Assembly: GCA_011947345.1 (NCBI GenBank)
Contig: JAAVTG010000445.1
Span: 1-27,321 of the forward strand
DNA length: 27,321 nt
Direction of reading: 5' to 3'
From: Phytophthora quininea
Taxonomy: Eukaryota > Oomycota > Peronosporomycetes > Peronosporales > Peronosporaceae
The stretch's first letter is position 1. Each line of letters begins with the position of its first letter. Under the pieces are notes generated by a model that was not told the DNA's origin, did no database searches, and saw only the letters and a list, made by a program, of their open reading frames with translations. The position numbers were made by a program, and so were the translations under genes. Of this stretch, positions 18,600-27,321 are shown in pieces.

Positions 18600-19534
18600 A
18601 TAGTTGAAGCGATTGTTTCGGGGAGTTCTACCAGCGGAAATTTGAATGGACTAACGAGATTTCGCTACAACGAGTAAGCGGCGTCTCCTGGTCAGTACTG
18701 GTCTCGATCGAAATGTGTTTCCGGATGCTGATAAACTGGCATGGTCTCAAACTGTCGTATGTCATGAACACTTCCAGGATAACCGACTAAGAGCTTCCTG
18801 ATCAATTACTTGGCATCACAAATAACTTGACAGCCATGCAGTATACAATTTCCTACTGCAGCAGTTTTCGTTTTTGTTTAGGCTGGATGGCAAGAGGGAA
18901 AGTTGTTCCGTCGACAAATCCGCAGACATCTTTAAATCCCGACTTGGCTTCAACACGACTTGCTATCTGAGCTTTCTCCAAGCTGGTAGGCTAGTAGATA
19001 TATTCTAGAAGTATCTCCATGATAGCGTTGGTGACGTGTGTAATGATTTTGACCGCAGTACCCCAAACTGCTAGCTGATGGCGTAGTAAGATCCTCCAGC
19101 CCATCAGTAGATAAAAAGCCCAGGTACACAAACAGCTGCAGAGCGACATCAAGTTCTCTATGGCCGGAGCAGTTGCTGCTAAATGACGGGAAATTCTCAA
19201 CAATGGCGAAAAACGCAAAAAATAAGGGTTTCTTGTCCACCCTTGCATTCTGTCTAAAGCGGTCGTCGTCCCGTTGAGACCACAATGTTGGTGACCACGT
19301 CCCAATCTTGTAGGCCACATCTCTCATTGCCTAGTACCGCTTGTGCTGCTGGTACTCGTAGAGCTCTGGTATGAAGAGAAGCAGCTTGTAAACTAATGGA
19401 CCATCGTAGTACTGAGCGCGGAGGCCATCGTAGTACTGAGCGCGGAGGCCTCGTAGAAGCCGAAGGCATTGCTGCCTTTCCGAGACGCGTGGTATCTTCA
19501 CACATGAGTGCAATGGTCCGTTCTGATAAGTCAA
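18600..19534 (-). pseudogene. Harbinger (PIF-type) DDE nuclease remnant 2
   Basis: Minus-strand Harbinger transposase, different from remnant 1. The N-terminal part (19534-19330) has CLRLLRGLRAQYYDG. Then come DDDRFRQNARVDKK and FFAIVENFPSFSSNCSG, and LDVALQLFVYLGFLSTDG around 19260-19110, the helical region typical of fungal and oomycete Harbingers. Further on, GFKDVCGFVDGTTFPLAIQP (about 18940) carries the first catalytic Asp, VGYPGSVHDIRQFE (about 18780) the second, and GDAAYSL then LVSPFKFP (about 18680) the DSAY-like block. Stops (TAA, TGA, TAG) and several frame changes make it inactive. A 24-bp duplication inside it repeats LRAQYYDG. Confidence 0.75.
19401..19448. repeat. 24-bp exact tandem duplication
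   Basis: CCATCGTAGTACTGAGCGCG GAGG occurs twice back to back (19401-19424, 19425-19448) inside Harbinger remnant 2. It adds eight codons without changing the frame. Confidence 0.9.
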
Positions 19535-20540
19535 ACTTATCCTAGCATTCTACACTGATTAGTTTTGGGGCTCTCATGCTCAAAAGAAGTGGACGGTCTC
19601 TGATTCGCTGTTTGCTATTCTTGTATAATGTCCGACAAGTGAAGCGCGATATTGTTTGTAAAATTGTGCATTTCTTTATACTGGGATACTACTCCGTCCC
19701 AAAACAGTTGCACAAAAGTGCTTTTCCTGATTTCTATTCGCCAAAATACTATACCAGCGCCTCTAATTGGTAGAGTAGGCAGTGGTGACAGACAAGGATA
19801 AGAAAGATGGCCAGCAGGGCAAGACTGAGCGATGGACATCAAGTGAGCACATGACAAGAGCGCTGAAGATGACGACGGTTTCGGCGAGCAAGGACAGTGA
19901 GAGACGAAATAAAACAACGTGCGGTGGAGAAGCAAGATCGCGGAGAAGATTGCAAGTGCGGAGGATCGCTGAGGAACAGGCGCGGAGAAGACTCAAGAGG
20001 CGTAGGATCTTAGGGGCTTCGGTAGATAGGAGGGTGTGTGGCGAGCGGCCGCCCGGCGCGCCTCTCAGTCATCATTTCGACGGGAAGTGCCGAAATCAAG
20101 TGACTAGCTATTGACGCAAAAGCGCTGTTCTCGGTGAGTTGATGATGACGTGCATGTAGGTCAGATACTGAGGGTGCGGGCAGTACAGGGCAGAGTGACT
20201 GGGACGATGGATTGAGACCATCGGGGCTGAGGAGGACAGTGTGTCGGTGCCCGCCTTGGCGTTCGTCATTTGCTGGACAAGATTTTCAGTGAGGACAAAA
20301 GTGTGCCTACATGTTTGTGTGTTCTCGGACGTACGATGTGTCCTCGGCTTGTATCCGAGCGGGCAGTGGACACTAGTACACCCTAAGTTGGTTTCTGCAC
20401 ATTCTTGAGGATCATCCGCCCCCGCCGAGCTCCTACCTGTGGATGCAGCATGCGGTCTTGCTGTTCGAAACAGAGCGAGAGAGAATCGAGGCGTGCACCG
20501 GCCGTTTGGCTGGGAGGAAGTCAAGCATTCTGCATGCGAC
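19535..20540. other. Repeat-derived spacer
   Basis: No gene recognised. At about 19691 there is ACTCCGTCCCAAAACAG, which resembles a mariner/Stowaway-type terminal sequence, but no partner end was found. At 20045-20062 NotI and AscI recognition sequences lie 2 bp apart. At 20301-20320 there is a single copy related to the 40-bp repeat of 12227-12320. The Arg/Lys-rich plus-strand open frame at 19782-20114 has no recognisable domain. Confidence 0.4.
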
Positions 20541-20560
20541 GGCTCATTACCGATTTCGCC
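20541..20560 (+). promoter_or_regulatory. Oomycete core promoter (Inr + FPR)
   Basis: GGCTCATTACCGATTTCGCC is nearly a textbook oomycete initiator (GCTCATTYY) with its flanking element (WTTTYY). It is placed 14 nt before an ATG at 20574 that opens a transposase HTH domain. It is one of the best indications that the source is an oomycete. Confidence 0.6.
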
Positions 20561-20573
20561 CCGCCCCGTGAAG

Positions 20574-20765
20574 ATGAACCGCTACAACACCAGAGAACTT
20601 ACCAACAGTGACAGCGAGCGCGTCGTGTCTGCCATTCTCACCCTCTCGGAGCATGGTACCCCTGCACATGGAGCGCTGGCTCCGGCTGCAGACGAATTTG
20701 ACGTCGACCCCAGCACAATTTCTCGAATATGGCGGCGAGCAAGAGCGTGGCAGAAATGCGTTTAA
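20574..20765 (+). pseudogene. Transposase N-terminal helix-turn-helix, truncated
   Basis: 63 codons from ATG at 20574 directly after a core promoter. It begins MNRYNTRELTNSDSERVVSA and includes AADEFDVDPSTISRIWRRAR, a helix-turn-helix typical of the N-terminus of oomycete Tc1/mariner-like transposases. It ends at TAA in 20763-20765 with no DDE domain following, so it is a 5' fragment. The next 300 bp show no continuation. Confidence 0.6.
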
Positions 20766-21088
20766 ACCCATTCACATGGGCAAAGCTCGACTAGAGAAGG
20801 ACGGACAACTTCCCTAGAGCATTTGATGCTCTGACGGAGCTCTCGAGGCCCTGCCTTTATCTTAGAGATTTGACAGTATAGTGAAAGCAACTAAAAAGCT
20901 TGAGCAAAGCCGATTCGTGCAACTGTTCTGGGTTGCTAAAACAAAACTGGGCTTCGCGAAGGCTGGGATATTTTTATTTAACTGTAATTAAAATCCTCCT
21001 TCTAGTATTAAGCATCCAGTACGCCTGCTTCGCAGCCACACCATCTGCCCCGTATGTATGTCGTTATTTTTTTCATCTTTGCATTCTT
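20766..21088. other. Spacer before the CCAT array
   Basis: Nothing recognised. Long open frames crossing into the CCAT array are artefacts of the repeat. Confidence 0.5.
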
Positions 21089-21318
21089 CCATCCATCCAT
21101 CCATCCATCCATCCATCCATCCATCCATCCATCCATCCATCCATCCATCCATCCATCCATCCATCCATCCATCCATCCATCCATCCATCCATCCATCCAT
21201 CCATCCATCCATCCATCCATCCATCCATCCATCCATCCATCCATCCATCCATCCATCCATCCATCCATCCATCCATCCATCCATCCATCCATCCATCCAT
21301 CCATCCACCCATCCATCA
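21089..21318. repeat. (CCAT)n microsatellite, 54 perfect units plus imperfect end
   Basis: Perfect CCAT from 21089 to 21304 (216 bp), then CCACCCATCCATCAC. The unit length (4) gives open frames coding (IHPS)n on + and (DGWM)n on -; these are not genes. The uninterrupted length implies recent expansion and possible length errors. Confidence 0.98.
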
Positions 21319-21330
21319 CTAGGCTAATAG

Positions 21331-21640
21331 AGTGTTGGAACCGGTACTGATACCGGTATTAGTATGGGCCATATGGTATTTTGGACCATACGGTTTTACC
21401 GACCACGCAATTAATCCTAGTTGGGCTGTACTCTCAGCACTTCGTTTGCTTTCTACTACTCCTTACAACTAGGGCTACGCGAACACTTGGATAGGACTTT
21501 TTAAATACCAGTACCAGTGATATGTGTATCCCGTTAAATAAATGTCGGTACTGAACCGGTATGGAACCAACGAACCGGTACGGCGACGACGACGCTTTGT
21601 CACTGGTACTGTACCGGCATATCGGTACGGTAACCACGGC
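21331..21640. repeat. ACCGGTA-rich palindromic cluster, possible hAT-type MITE
   Basis: Many copies of the self-complementary core ACCGGT or near forms (CGGTAC, TACCGG, CCAGTACCAG) lie at 21340-21360, 21505-21520 and 21545-21635. It starts with TAGAGTGTTGGAACCGGTAC, which resembles a hAT terminal repeat. No convincing opposite end or 8-bp duplication was seen. No coding potential. Confidence 0.45.
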
Positions 21641-21787
21641 TGCAAAGGAGCTTCTATTCAGCGTGAAGGGATCCGAATAGAAGCTCCACAACAAAAGTAA
21701 CACCCACAGGGTGCAATCATTGCGGCACGATCGAATTAATTTACGCGGGATAACATTTTCTCAAAACGAATTGAGCAGTCGTGTAGA

Positions 21788-24763
21788 ATGCTCCGGACGC
21801 TGCTGCTATCCTTATTGCTAGGCTCCTCACTCGCATCAGAGGGGCTACCGAGTCGTTGCGCAGGCTCCAGTACGACCCAGTGCTAGAATCGCCACTTAGC
21901 GAGCTCCTCTTGGCGCCACTAGCGACCGAAGACGGAGACGAGCCGACACCGCTCGATGCACAGCTGCAGTCGGCTTTCTTCCAGTGCCGAGAGCTCGGGA
22001 TCGCTTCGCCTCTGTATGAAATGAGTACTGATAATCCAGGGCCAGCGCTAGATCCACAGGACGTGACTTATTGCAACCGACTGCGGTATCTTCGCCACCA
22101 GCGGCAGCACATTCGAGCCGTGCGAAAGGAGGTGGCCAAACAACACAAGGAAGCTGGTGGAGCCAATGTGATCGAGAGAAAACCGGTGGACGAGGTGAGT
22201 TTCCAGGACTTCTTTGAACTCTACGCAGAGAAAGCGAGACCGGTACTTCTGGAGTTATCACAGGGAAGGTTGCCACTCGCTCAGATGCTGGGGCTGGCCG
22301 GTGGAAATGGCGATGCGGAAACCAGTGACGACATCTTGCGAGATTTTCTGACTGTTTGTTTTGGGGAAGGGGGCGGTGCCAGTGTTGGGAGCGGCCAGAT
22401 TAAGACGACACCGTTGCGAGTCAAGGACGAAAAATGTGTCGCATTGCTAAACTCGACGGTCCGTGTGCCCATTTACATGACCCACGACTACGTGCAGCGG
22501 ACAAATGCATCGCGAGATGAAGCCTTCTTACCGGCGATTATTGAGCTTTCTCCAGTCTCCAACGACAAGAAGGAAGATTCTGAGCGCGCGAAGGATATTG
22601 TGGCCTGTCCGTATGGGATGCATATGCTGATGATACCACTTGGCGACAGCGTTGGTGCTCGCGTGTCGTTATTTAGACGCAAATTCGCGCCAATTGTGCC
22701 GCCAAGTGGCGCCACGGACCAGCTCCGTGAAATTGTGTTGGGTGCTGACGCGAATCTCGCTGCAAGACAAGCTGACGGCACGATATTAGACACGAGCATC
22801 TTCCAGAAAGCACCGCAGCTCTACGAGTCTTTCGAGTTGAAGTCTGAAAGCGACATGCTTTTCGTACCGGGAGGAATTATCCCAACGATGAGCACGGCTG
22901 AGTCATCGTCGCTGTCTGGAACAAAAACACTACGCTTTTGTTTCTGTGACGCGGCAAATGTTAAGGAGGTGAAACAGGCTGCTGGACTTGATGTACTGCT
23001 AATGGCAGAGGACACAGATAAAGATGGAGGAGTTTATGCAATGCTTTACGAATTTCAATCGCCAACTTTCGATTCATCCTTCACCCGCCGACCAACGTTG
23101 AGCGATACACACTGGAGTAGCTTTGTGCAGTGGCCTCGTGAGTCTGCCTACCTGAACAAGAAAAGTCGAAGGGCTAGAAATGGTGACAATCAAGATGGAG
23201 AAGAAGAGCAGCTGTCTCGTCGCGAGCGACTGAAGCAGTGGCAGGATGATAAACGCTGGGAGCGATACATTGCCTCCCTCACGCTGCCAGTCGCGCGACC
23301 TCCCATCGTTGTCAACACGACACGAACCACGGCTACATTACGCTGGCAGGAACTGTATCAGCCATTGAAGCACGACCTCACGAGCTATGGATATGAGGTG
23401 AGCTGGAAGTGCGAAGATCAAAGTACGACAGACAGTATATACGCAGAAGGCGCCGTTAATGTGACCCACGACCAGCTCACACGCAGCCGATTGCCGTCGA
23501 CACTCTTTGGTGACGACTTTGACGGACGCGACCTCGAGGCTGTGATCACTGGCCTCCAAGCAGAGTCCGCGTACTCATTCTCAGTGCGTCTCCTTGTGGG
23601 TGAAGGCCGCGGCGCAATAAGCGGCTCTTCTCGCCGAATAACTACAAGTCCGTGTGCCCCTCCTGCTCGTGCTCGTGGAGTTCCGACAGCACGCGATGTT
23701 GATGGAACGTGCGTGGCACTGCAATGGTTGGATCCTGAAGACGATGGCGGCAAAAGATAGAGCTGTATCTCGTATCAAGCGAGAGATTGCCTGGGAAAGG
23801 AGAAGGAGACAGTCTCAGCACAGGTGCAGGAGCCGATGATGCATCAGTAATTCGTGAGCACGAGAAAATCGTCGCGGTGGATGGAGCTCTTGAGAATGGG
23901 CAAGTAAAAGAGAAGTGTCAAAGTCTGGGGCGGTGTGGCTATCCACGCGGGTATGTGGATTATTTCCTGGAGCTTCGTACGTGTTTCGCATTGCCGCCAT
24001 GAACGTTTTAGGAGCTGGTCTGTGGAGTCCCCGAAGTAGTCGCCTCAGTATCCCACCATCGCCGCACCGTCGACTTGTTTCTTCAGAAAGTGGTAGGAAT
24101 TCCCAAGGTTTTGTTGTCCCCACTATGAAAGGCGTTGGAGATCCCACGTACTCCGTAGTGAGCGGGATCGACATTCTCTCTCAAAGCGATTTATCCTCGC
24201 TAGTGGCGGAAGACCCGCAGCGCATCCTTCGCACTTCTGGAGCTCAAATTTCGGACTCAATGTTGCCACGCGTCGTATTGTCGGATGTGGAGGAGAGATT
24301 GCACTTGCTGCCAAACAGCACCAGTGGAGATGGCAGTGACGTGGCGCACACTTTCGAGGCCTGGGCGAGTCACTACAGTCCTCGACTGTTTGACGTGTCG
24401 GCGGAGCTGGTGCTGGCGGACCCACCGGACGCAGCCGAGCCATTGCGCAATGCAGACGCTGTTCGCGACCGCGTGGTGTTGGCATTGCGTGGTGGCGTCC
24501 CGCTGGTGTTCAAACTGTACTACGCCCAACGCGCCGGCGCTTTGGGTCTCGTCATCGCTGATGCCAGCGGTTTCTGCGCGGGTGGCTTTGACCAAGGTTG
24601 CGTTCCGGGATCGGATAAAAACCGGCACGAAGGATTTGCGGCACGGGAACAGCACTCGCTATGGAGTCAGGAACGCATTCCGTGTGTGTTGGTGCTCCAG
24701 GAAGCAGCGAGCGCGCTGTTGGAACGGCTCGGCAGCAAGATGGCTACATTAGCTTTGAACTAA
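21788..24763 (+). CDS. Secreted protein with JmjC-like cupin, two FN3 domains and a PA domain
   Basis: About 990 residues. The ATG at 21788 opens a clear signal peptide (MLRTLLLSLLLGSSLASEG); one G missing from the run 21841-21844 is needed to reach the main frame (SLRRLQYDPVLESPLSELLL). At about residue 125 IERKPVDEVSFQDFFELYAE and ARPVLLEL mark the entry of a cupin_8/JmjC-like fold, with GMHMLMIPLGDSVGARVSLF and MLFVPGGIIP later. The usual HxD iron-binding motif is not evident, so it may not be a dioxygenase. FN3-1 (about 505-620) has TATLRWQELYQPL and LEAVITGLQAESAYSFSVRL. FN3-2 (about 620-755) has VALQWLDPEDDGGK, IELYLVSSERLPG and VCGLFPGASYVFRIAAMN. A PA domain (about 870-980) has VLALRGGVPLVFKLYYAQRA, GALGLVIADASG and RIPCVLV. 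Single bases are missing at 23752-23755 and 23905-23914. Acts in the secretory route or outside the cell; substrate unknown. Confidence 0.78.
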
Positions 24764-25088
24764 GTATCGAAATTTACTTTGTCGGAAGGATCGCGACTTT
24801 TCATGATCCAAATCTGCGACGTGTGAGAAATCTTTGTTGCCTTTTTGTTGTCGGCAAACAGAAAGTCTAGCACTGACGTTAACGTTAGCCAGTAGTGTTG
24901 TCGGCTTTCGCTGCCACAACGATACACTCGCGCCAACACGTTGAAGTGTACTTGTATGCGCCAGCAGACCCAGGCTTTCGCTGCAGTCAACTTTGGCAAC
25001 TTCCGAAATAGTGCCATTTCAAAAGCCCGGATCCGCGGCCTTTCCTGCGCTGCACGGCTCGAGGTCTCGTTCTCACCTTTGGTGGACG
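24764..25088. other. Intergenic region between two plus-strand genes
   Basis: Carries the 3' end of the FN3/PA gene and the promoter of the Myb-like gene. TTCTCACCTTTGG just before the ATG at 25089 is a weak initiator match. Nothing else seen. Confidence 0.5.
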
Positions 25089-26609
25089 ATGAATCCTGGG
25101 AGCAGCGCTGCAGAGAAGCAGAAAGCGTCGACGGGCATTAGCAGCGAAGCAGGTGGCGACAACGGCGCCGGAACAACTCGTGGAGATCAGCTCGTAGGCC
25201 GGTCGGAATGGCGGCGAGACGAGCATGGGCGGTTCATGCAGGCGTTGGAAATGTTCGGCTGTGAGCACAATGGGGACGAGTGGAAGAAGATCGCTGACTA
25301 CGTGGGCACGCGCTCCGTCGAAGATGTGCGACTGCACGGGCGCCAGTATCTACAGCGACTCGTGCAGCAACTACCTCAAACACTGGCAGAGACGCCATAC
25401 CTGCTTTCTGCAGGAGTCAAAATGCCCCCAACAGATCAAACTATTTGCTGCAGAGGTGTGGCGGCACGGGGAAGAGAGCAACAGGGGTCCGCCGGGCGCT
25501 AGCGCTCTGAGTGCTGCCGCGTTCGAGGCGGCACAGTCAATGAATATTCTCGCGCCCACGCAGTTCTCGCGGCATTTGCAACAACAACAGCTCCAACAAC
25601 TGCACTTGCAGCAGCAAGCGATGATCGCTGCCGCGTACCACCGAAACGGACGAAGACCAACACCGTGGACATTCCAAGAAGACAAAGCCTTCGAGACAGC
25701 GTTAGCACGGTGGACGCAAAGCAAACCGTACTCATGGATCAAGATCGCCGAGGCCCTCCCAGGAAAGTCGCCCAAGGACGTCAAGAACCGCTACGAGAAC
25801 CTGGTGGGGGATATTTTTGTATCGAAACTGGTGCTGTCCCAACAATCACCGACACTGCGACTTCAGGTAGTGCTCCTAGTAGCAGTCCTTTGAACAAACA
25901 AGAGGCAATGTCTCAACCGTCGAGCACGACAAAGTCAACGCTAAGTCGGCGTGCGACCCCGCCACCCCGATTGACGTCTCTCCGACGAATGTAAGCAAAG
26001 GTGAGCCTCCGAGACAGATAATGTGCGTGGCGTCTGAACCTCATAAAGCGTTGATGCATGCACCATGTGATTGCCATTAGATGGAGCGGTGGGGGCTTTC
26101 ACATCCAGCAGTCGGAGCCGCCGTGGCTCCGTCACTATGCTCAGCCCAACATTTCTCGACATGCTCGCCAACGAGGCCGAAAACGAAGAGAAATCGCCGC
26201 TTCCACCGTTCCCGGCCTTGCCGTCACCTTTGTTCTCGCCGTCGCTCATTCCACTCGGGTCTCCCGGCTTCTTCAGTCCCGACAAGAAATCAAGAGGGCC
26301 CGAGCCCAGCAGAGCAAGGACAAGCAACAAAGTTCTGACGACACCAAGACGGAACGGACAGACTCGACTTCGTCAGCGACTGCCGACAAAGGCAACGAGC
26401 CACAGCACTCCTCGACGACGCCGCGGATATGGAACGACTTTCTTGCTGACGATTTCAAATTCGACGAACTCGGTACTCCCATCCATAGCAGCAAGCGGAA
26501 AACTCCTCGATCTAAGCGTTCTGCGGACGAAGCAGGATCTTCACGGACGAAGACAAATACAAAGGAAAGAGACCAAGACGTCGAAATGGCCGATGCCTCA
26601 GCCGCCTGA
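25089..26609 (+). CDS. Myb-like nuclear protein with two SANT domains
   Basis: Likely DNA-binding transcription regulator of about 480 residues. SANT-1 (about 41-90): EWRRDEHGRFMQALEMFG, EWKKIADYVGTRSVEDV, then RLHGRQYLQRL in the position of the SHAQKYF motif. A Gln-rich spacer follows (HLQQQQLQQLHLQQQ). SANT-2 (about 192-243) has TPWTFQEDKAFETALARW, SWIKIAEALPGKSPKDVKNR and YENLVGDI, the DIV/RAD type with PGKSPKDV. An intron at 26001-26080 (GTGAGC..TTAG) joins VSPTNVSK to GAVGAFTSSSRSRRGSV. The last exon has SPTFLDMLANEAENEEKSPL, a proline-rich part, IWNDFLADDFKFDELGTPI and a basic NLS-like HSSKRKTPRSKRS, ending MADASAA at 26609. One base is missing at 25468-25471, 25814-25818, 25931-25933 and 26287-26289. 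The start is chosen for its fit upstream of SANT-1. Convergent with transportin. Confidence 0.75.
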
Positions 26610-26881
26610 GACGTGGCAGGTACATGCCATGTAGGACTGGTTGCCAATATGAGCGTCCAAAGTGCTTTACGCGTCGAAGCGTGTTGTTTATGAAGAAGCC
26701 TACCTCCTGCAATCTAGGGGTCCATCGGTCTTGTGCTATTCTCTACGATCTACTCTCTTTCCTAACTACTGCCTAAACCTACTACTGCCGCCGCCCCACT
26801 TCACTTCGTATGTGTCTACCCTACCTCGGCCTCTTCATCGTGATCTTCTGTATCTTGTCCTCGGATACCGTCACTCGCTCT
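26610..26881. other. 3' intergenic region between convergent genes
   Basis: 270 bp between the Myb-like gene stop and the transportin stop. It contains pyrimidine-rich sequence and a CCTAACTACTGCCTAAACCT stretch, likely 3' UTRs. No gene seen. Confidence 0.6.
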
Positions 26882-27321
26882 CTACAGGTTGAAACGCGTG
26901 ATGAGGAACTGGCGCAACGGCTCCGGGAAGCTTGCAAAGTAAGCAGCCCAGTTCTCGCCCAAGCTCGTCTTGAAGCCGTGGACAATCTGGTACAGCATAT
27001 CCCTCAACTCAGCGTGTTGGATCTGCTGGCCTTCAAGCGACGCAATAGCACCACACATGAACATGAAGTCTGCGACAATGCCATTCGGGTTCGCCTTCAC
27101 CATATAGCACAGGCCCAAAAACAGTGCTCCTTCTCCTCGGGAGCCCGCACGTGAGCAAGCGCGCGGCACCAACGCTTGGCAAAGTCTTGCAAGTGGGGCG
27201 CCACGACGTTCGGGCACACGTACCCGAGACGTCCGATGGTTATCGCACAATTCTCCACCAAGTTGCGAGGCAGCTTCGGCCGGTTAATCATGCCGATCAA
27301 ACGCCCCAAACAGTTCTCTAC
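26882..27321 (-). CDS. Transportin (importin beta-2 / karyopherin), C-terminal end
   Basis: HEAT-repeat nuclear import receptor that carries PY-NLS cargo (in other eukaryotes, RNA-binding proteins and some ribosomal proteins) through nuclear pores and releases it on Ran-GTP. Only the last 147 or so residues lie in the window; the gene continues beyond 27321. The C-terminal HEAT repeats are recognised by GRLIGMINRPKLPRNLVENC, AITIGRLGYVCPNVVAPHLQ, DFAKRWCRALAHVRAPEEKE, then MVKANPNGIVADFMFMCGAI ASL, LRDMLYQIVHGFKTSLGENW and SFPEPLRQFL before TAG at 26882-26884. The two halves are joined by one base missing in the A-run 27117-27121 (+ strand), where the family has the continuous sequence. Conservation is high, so I regard it as a functional housekeeping gene. 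Confidence 0.9.

Noticed and set aside
19680..19720. Mariner/Stowaway-type terminal repeat (ACTCCGTCCCAAAACAG)
   Set aside because: Only one end is visible, with no inverted partner or TA duplication nearby; similarity may be chance.
20900..21350. Long open frames coding (IHPS)n and (DGWM)n on both strands
   Set aside because: They are translations of the CCAT microsatellite; a 4-bp repeat without stop codons is open in all frames.
23760..23915. FN3/PA gene ending at the TAG of 23758-23760, followed by a separate second gene
   Set aside because: The second FN3 domain continues smoothly in the next frame after one missing base in AAAA, and again after a second, so it is one gene.
1..27321. 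CRISPR array or prokaryotic defence system
   Set aside because: The DNA is eukaryotic (spliceosomal introns, Pol III tRNA gene, transportin); repeats are tandem or transposon-derived, with no spaced direct repeats.
1..27321. RXLR, Crinkler or NLP-type effector genes
   Set aside because: No open frame combines a signal peptide with RXLR-EER, LFLAK or GHRHDWE motifs. The only clear signal peptide belongs to the FN3/PA protein.

Overview
The window looks like nuclear DNA of an oomycete (stramenopile), probably a Phytophthora-type or related species. Four things support this. Introns are short (39-80 nt, GT..AG). Oomycete-style Inr/FPR core promoters are seen, the best at 20541-20560. The mobile-element mix is typical of oomycetes: CryptonS-like tyrosine recombinase, Helitron with DUF6570, Harbinger, a LINE with a zf-RVT tail, and DDE transposases of a kind common in oomycetes. 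Host genes sit in small islands between decayed repeats. The species cannot be fixed from sequence alone.

Layout. 1-2040: N-terminal part of a minus-strand Helitron replicase/helicase gene. 1964-3309: minus-strand histone-lysine methyltransferase gene (AWS-SET-post-SET) with five introns. 3663-4339 and 5071-5514: two minus-strand genes of unknown function, each with a plausible core promoter. 5680-6240: diverged tandem repeat of about 217 bp. 7140-8040: decayed minus-strand DDE transposase. 8519-10840: nearly complete minus-strand Crypton with all tyrosine-recombinase catalytic residues. 11238-11310: tRNA-Arg(CCT). 11311-13000: simple and short tandem repeats. 13080-20765: transposon graveyard with two Harbinger nucleases, Myb/SANT-like transposon ORFs, the 3' end of a LINE and the N-terminal HTH of another transposase. 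21089-21318: (CCAT)54 array. 21331-21640: ACCGGTA-rich palindromic cluster. 21788-27321: second host-gene island with a secreted JmjC-like/FN3/PA-domain protein (+), a two-SANT Myb-like nuclear protein (+) and the C-terminal end of transportin (-), convergent with the Myb gene.

The most important overall observation is that nearly every protein, host or transposon, is split by single-base deletions, mostly in homopolymers. Allowing one missing base at each spot restores family-consistent reading (SET protein, transportin, Crypton, FN3/PA protein, Myb protein and others). This looks like uncorrected long-read sequencing error rather than gene decay. Coordinates below therefore give whole-gene spans, and the breaks are listed in each entry. 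No operon-like or defence-type system is present. The individual genes act in chromatin modification, nuclear transport, transcription and secretion, and are not visibly linked in one pathway.
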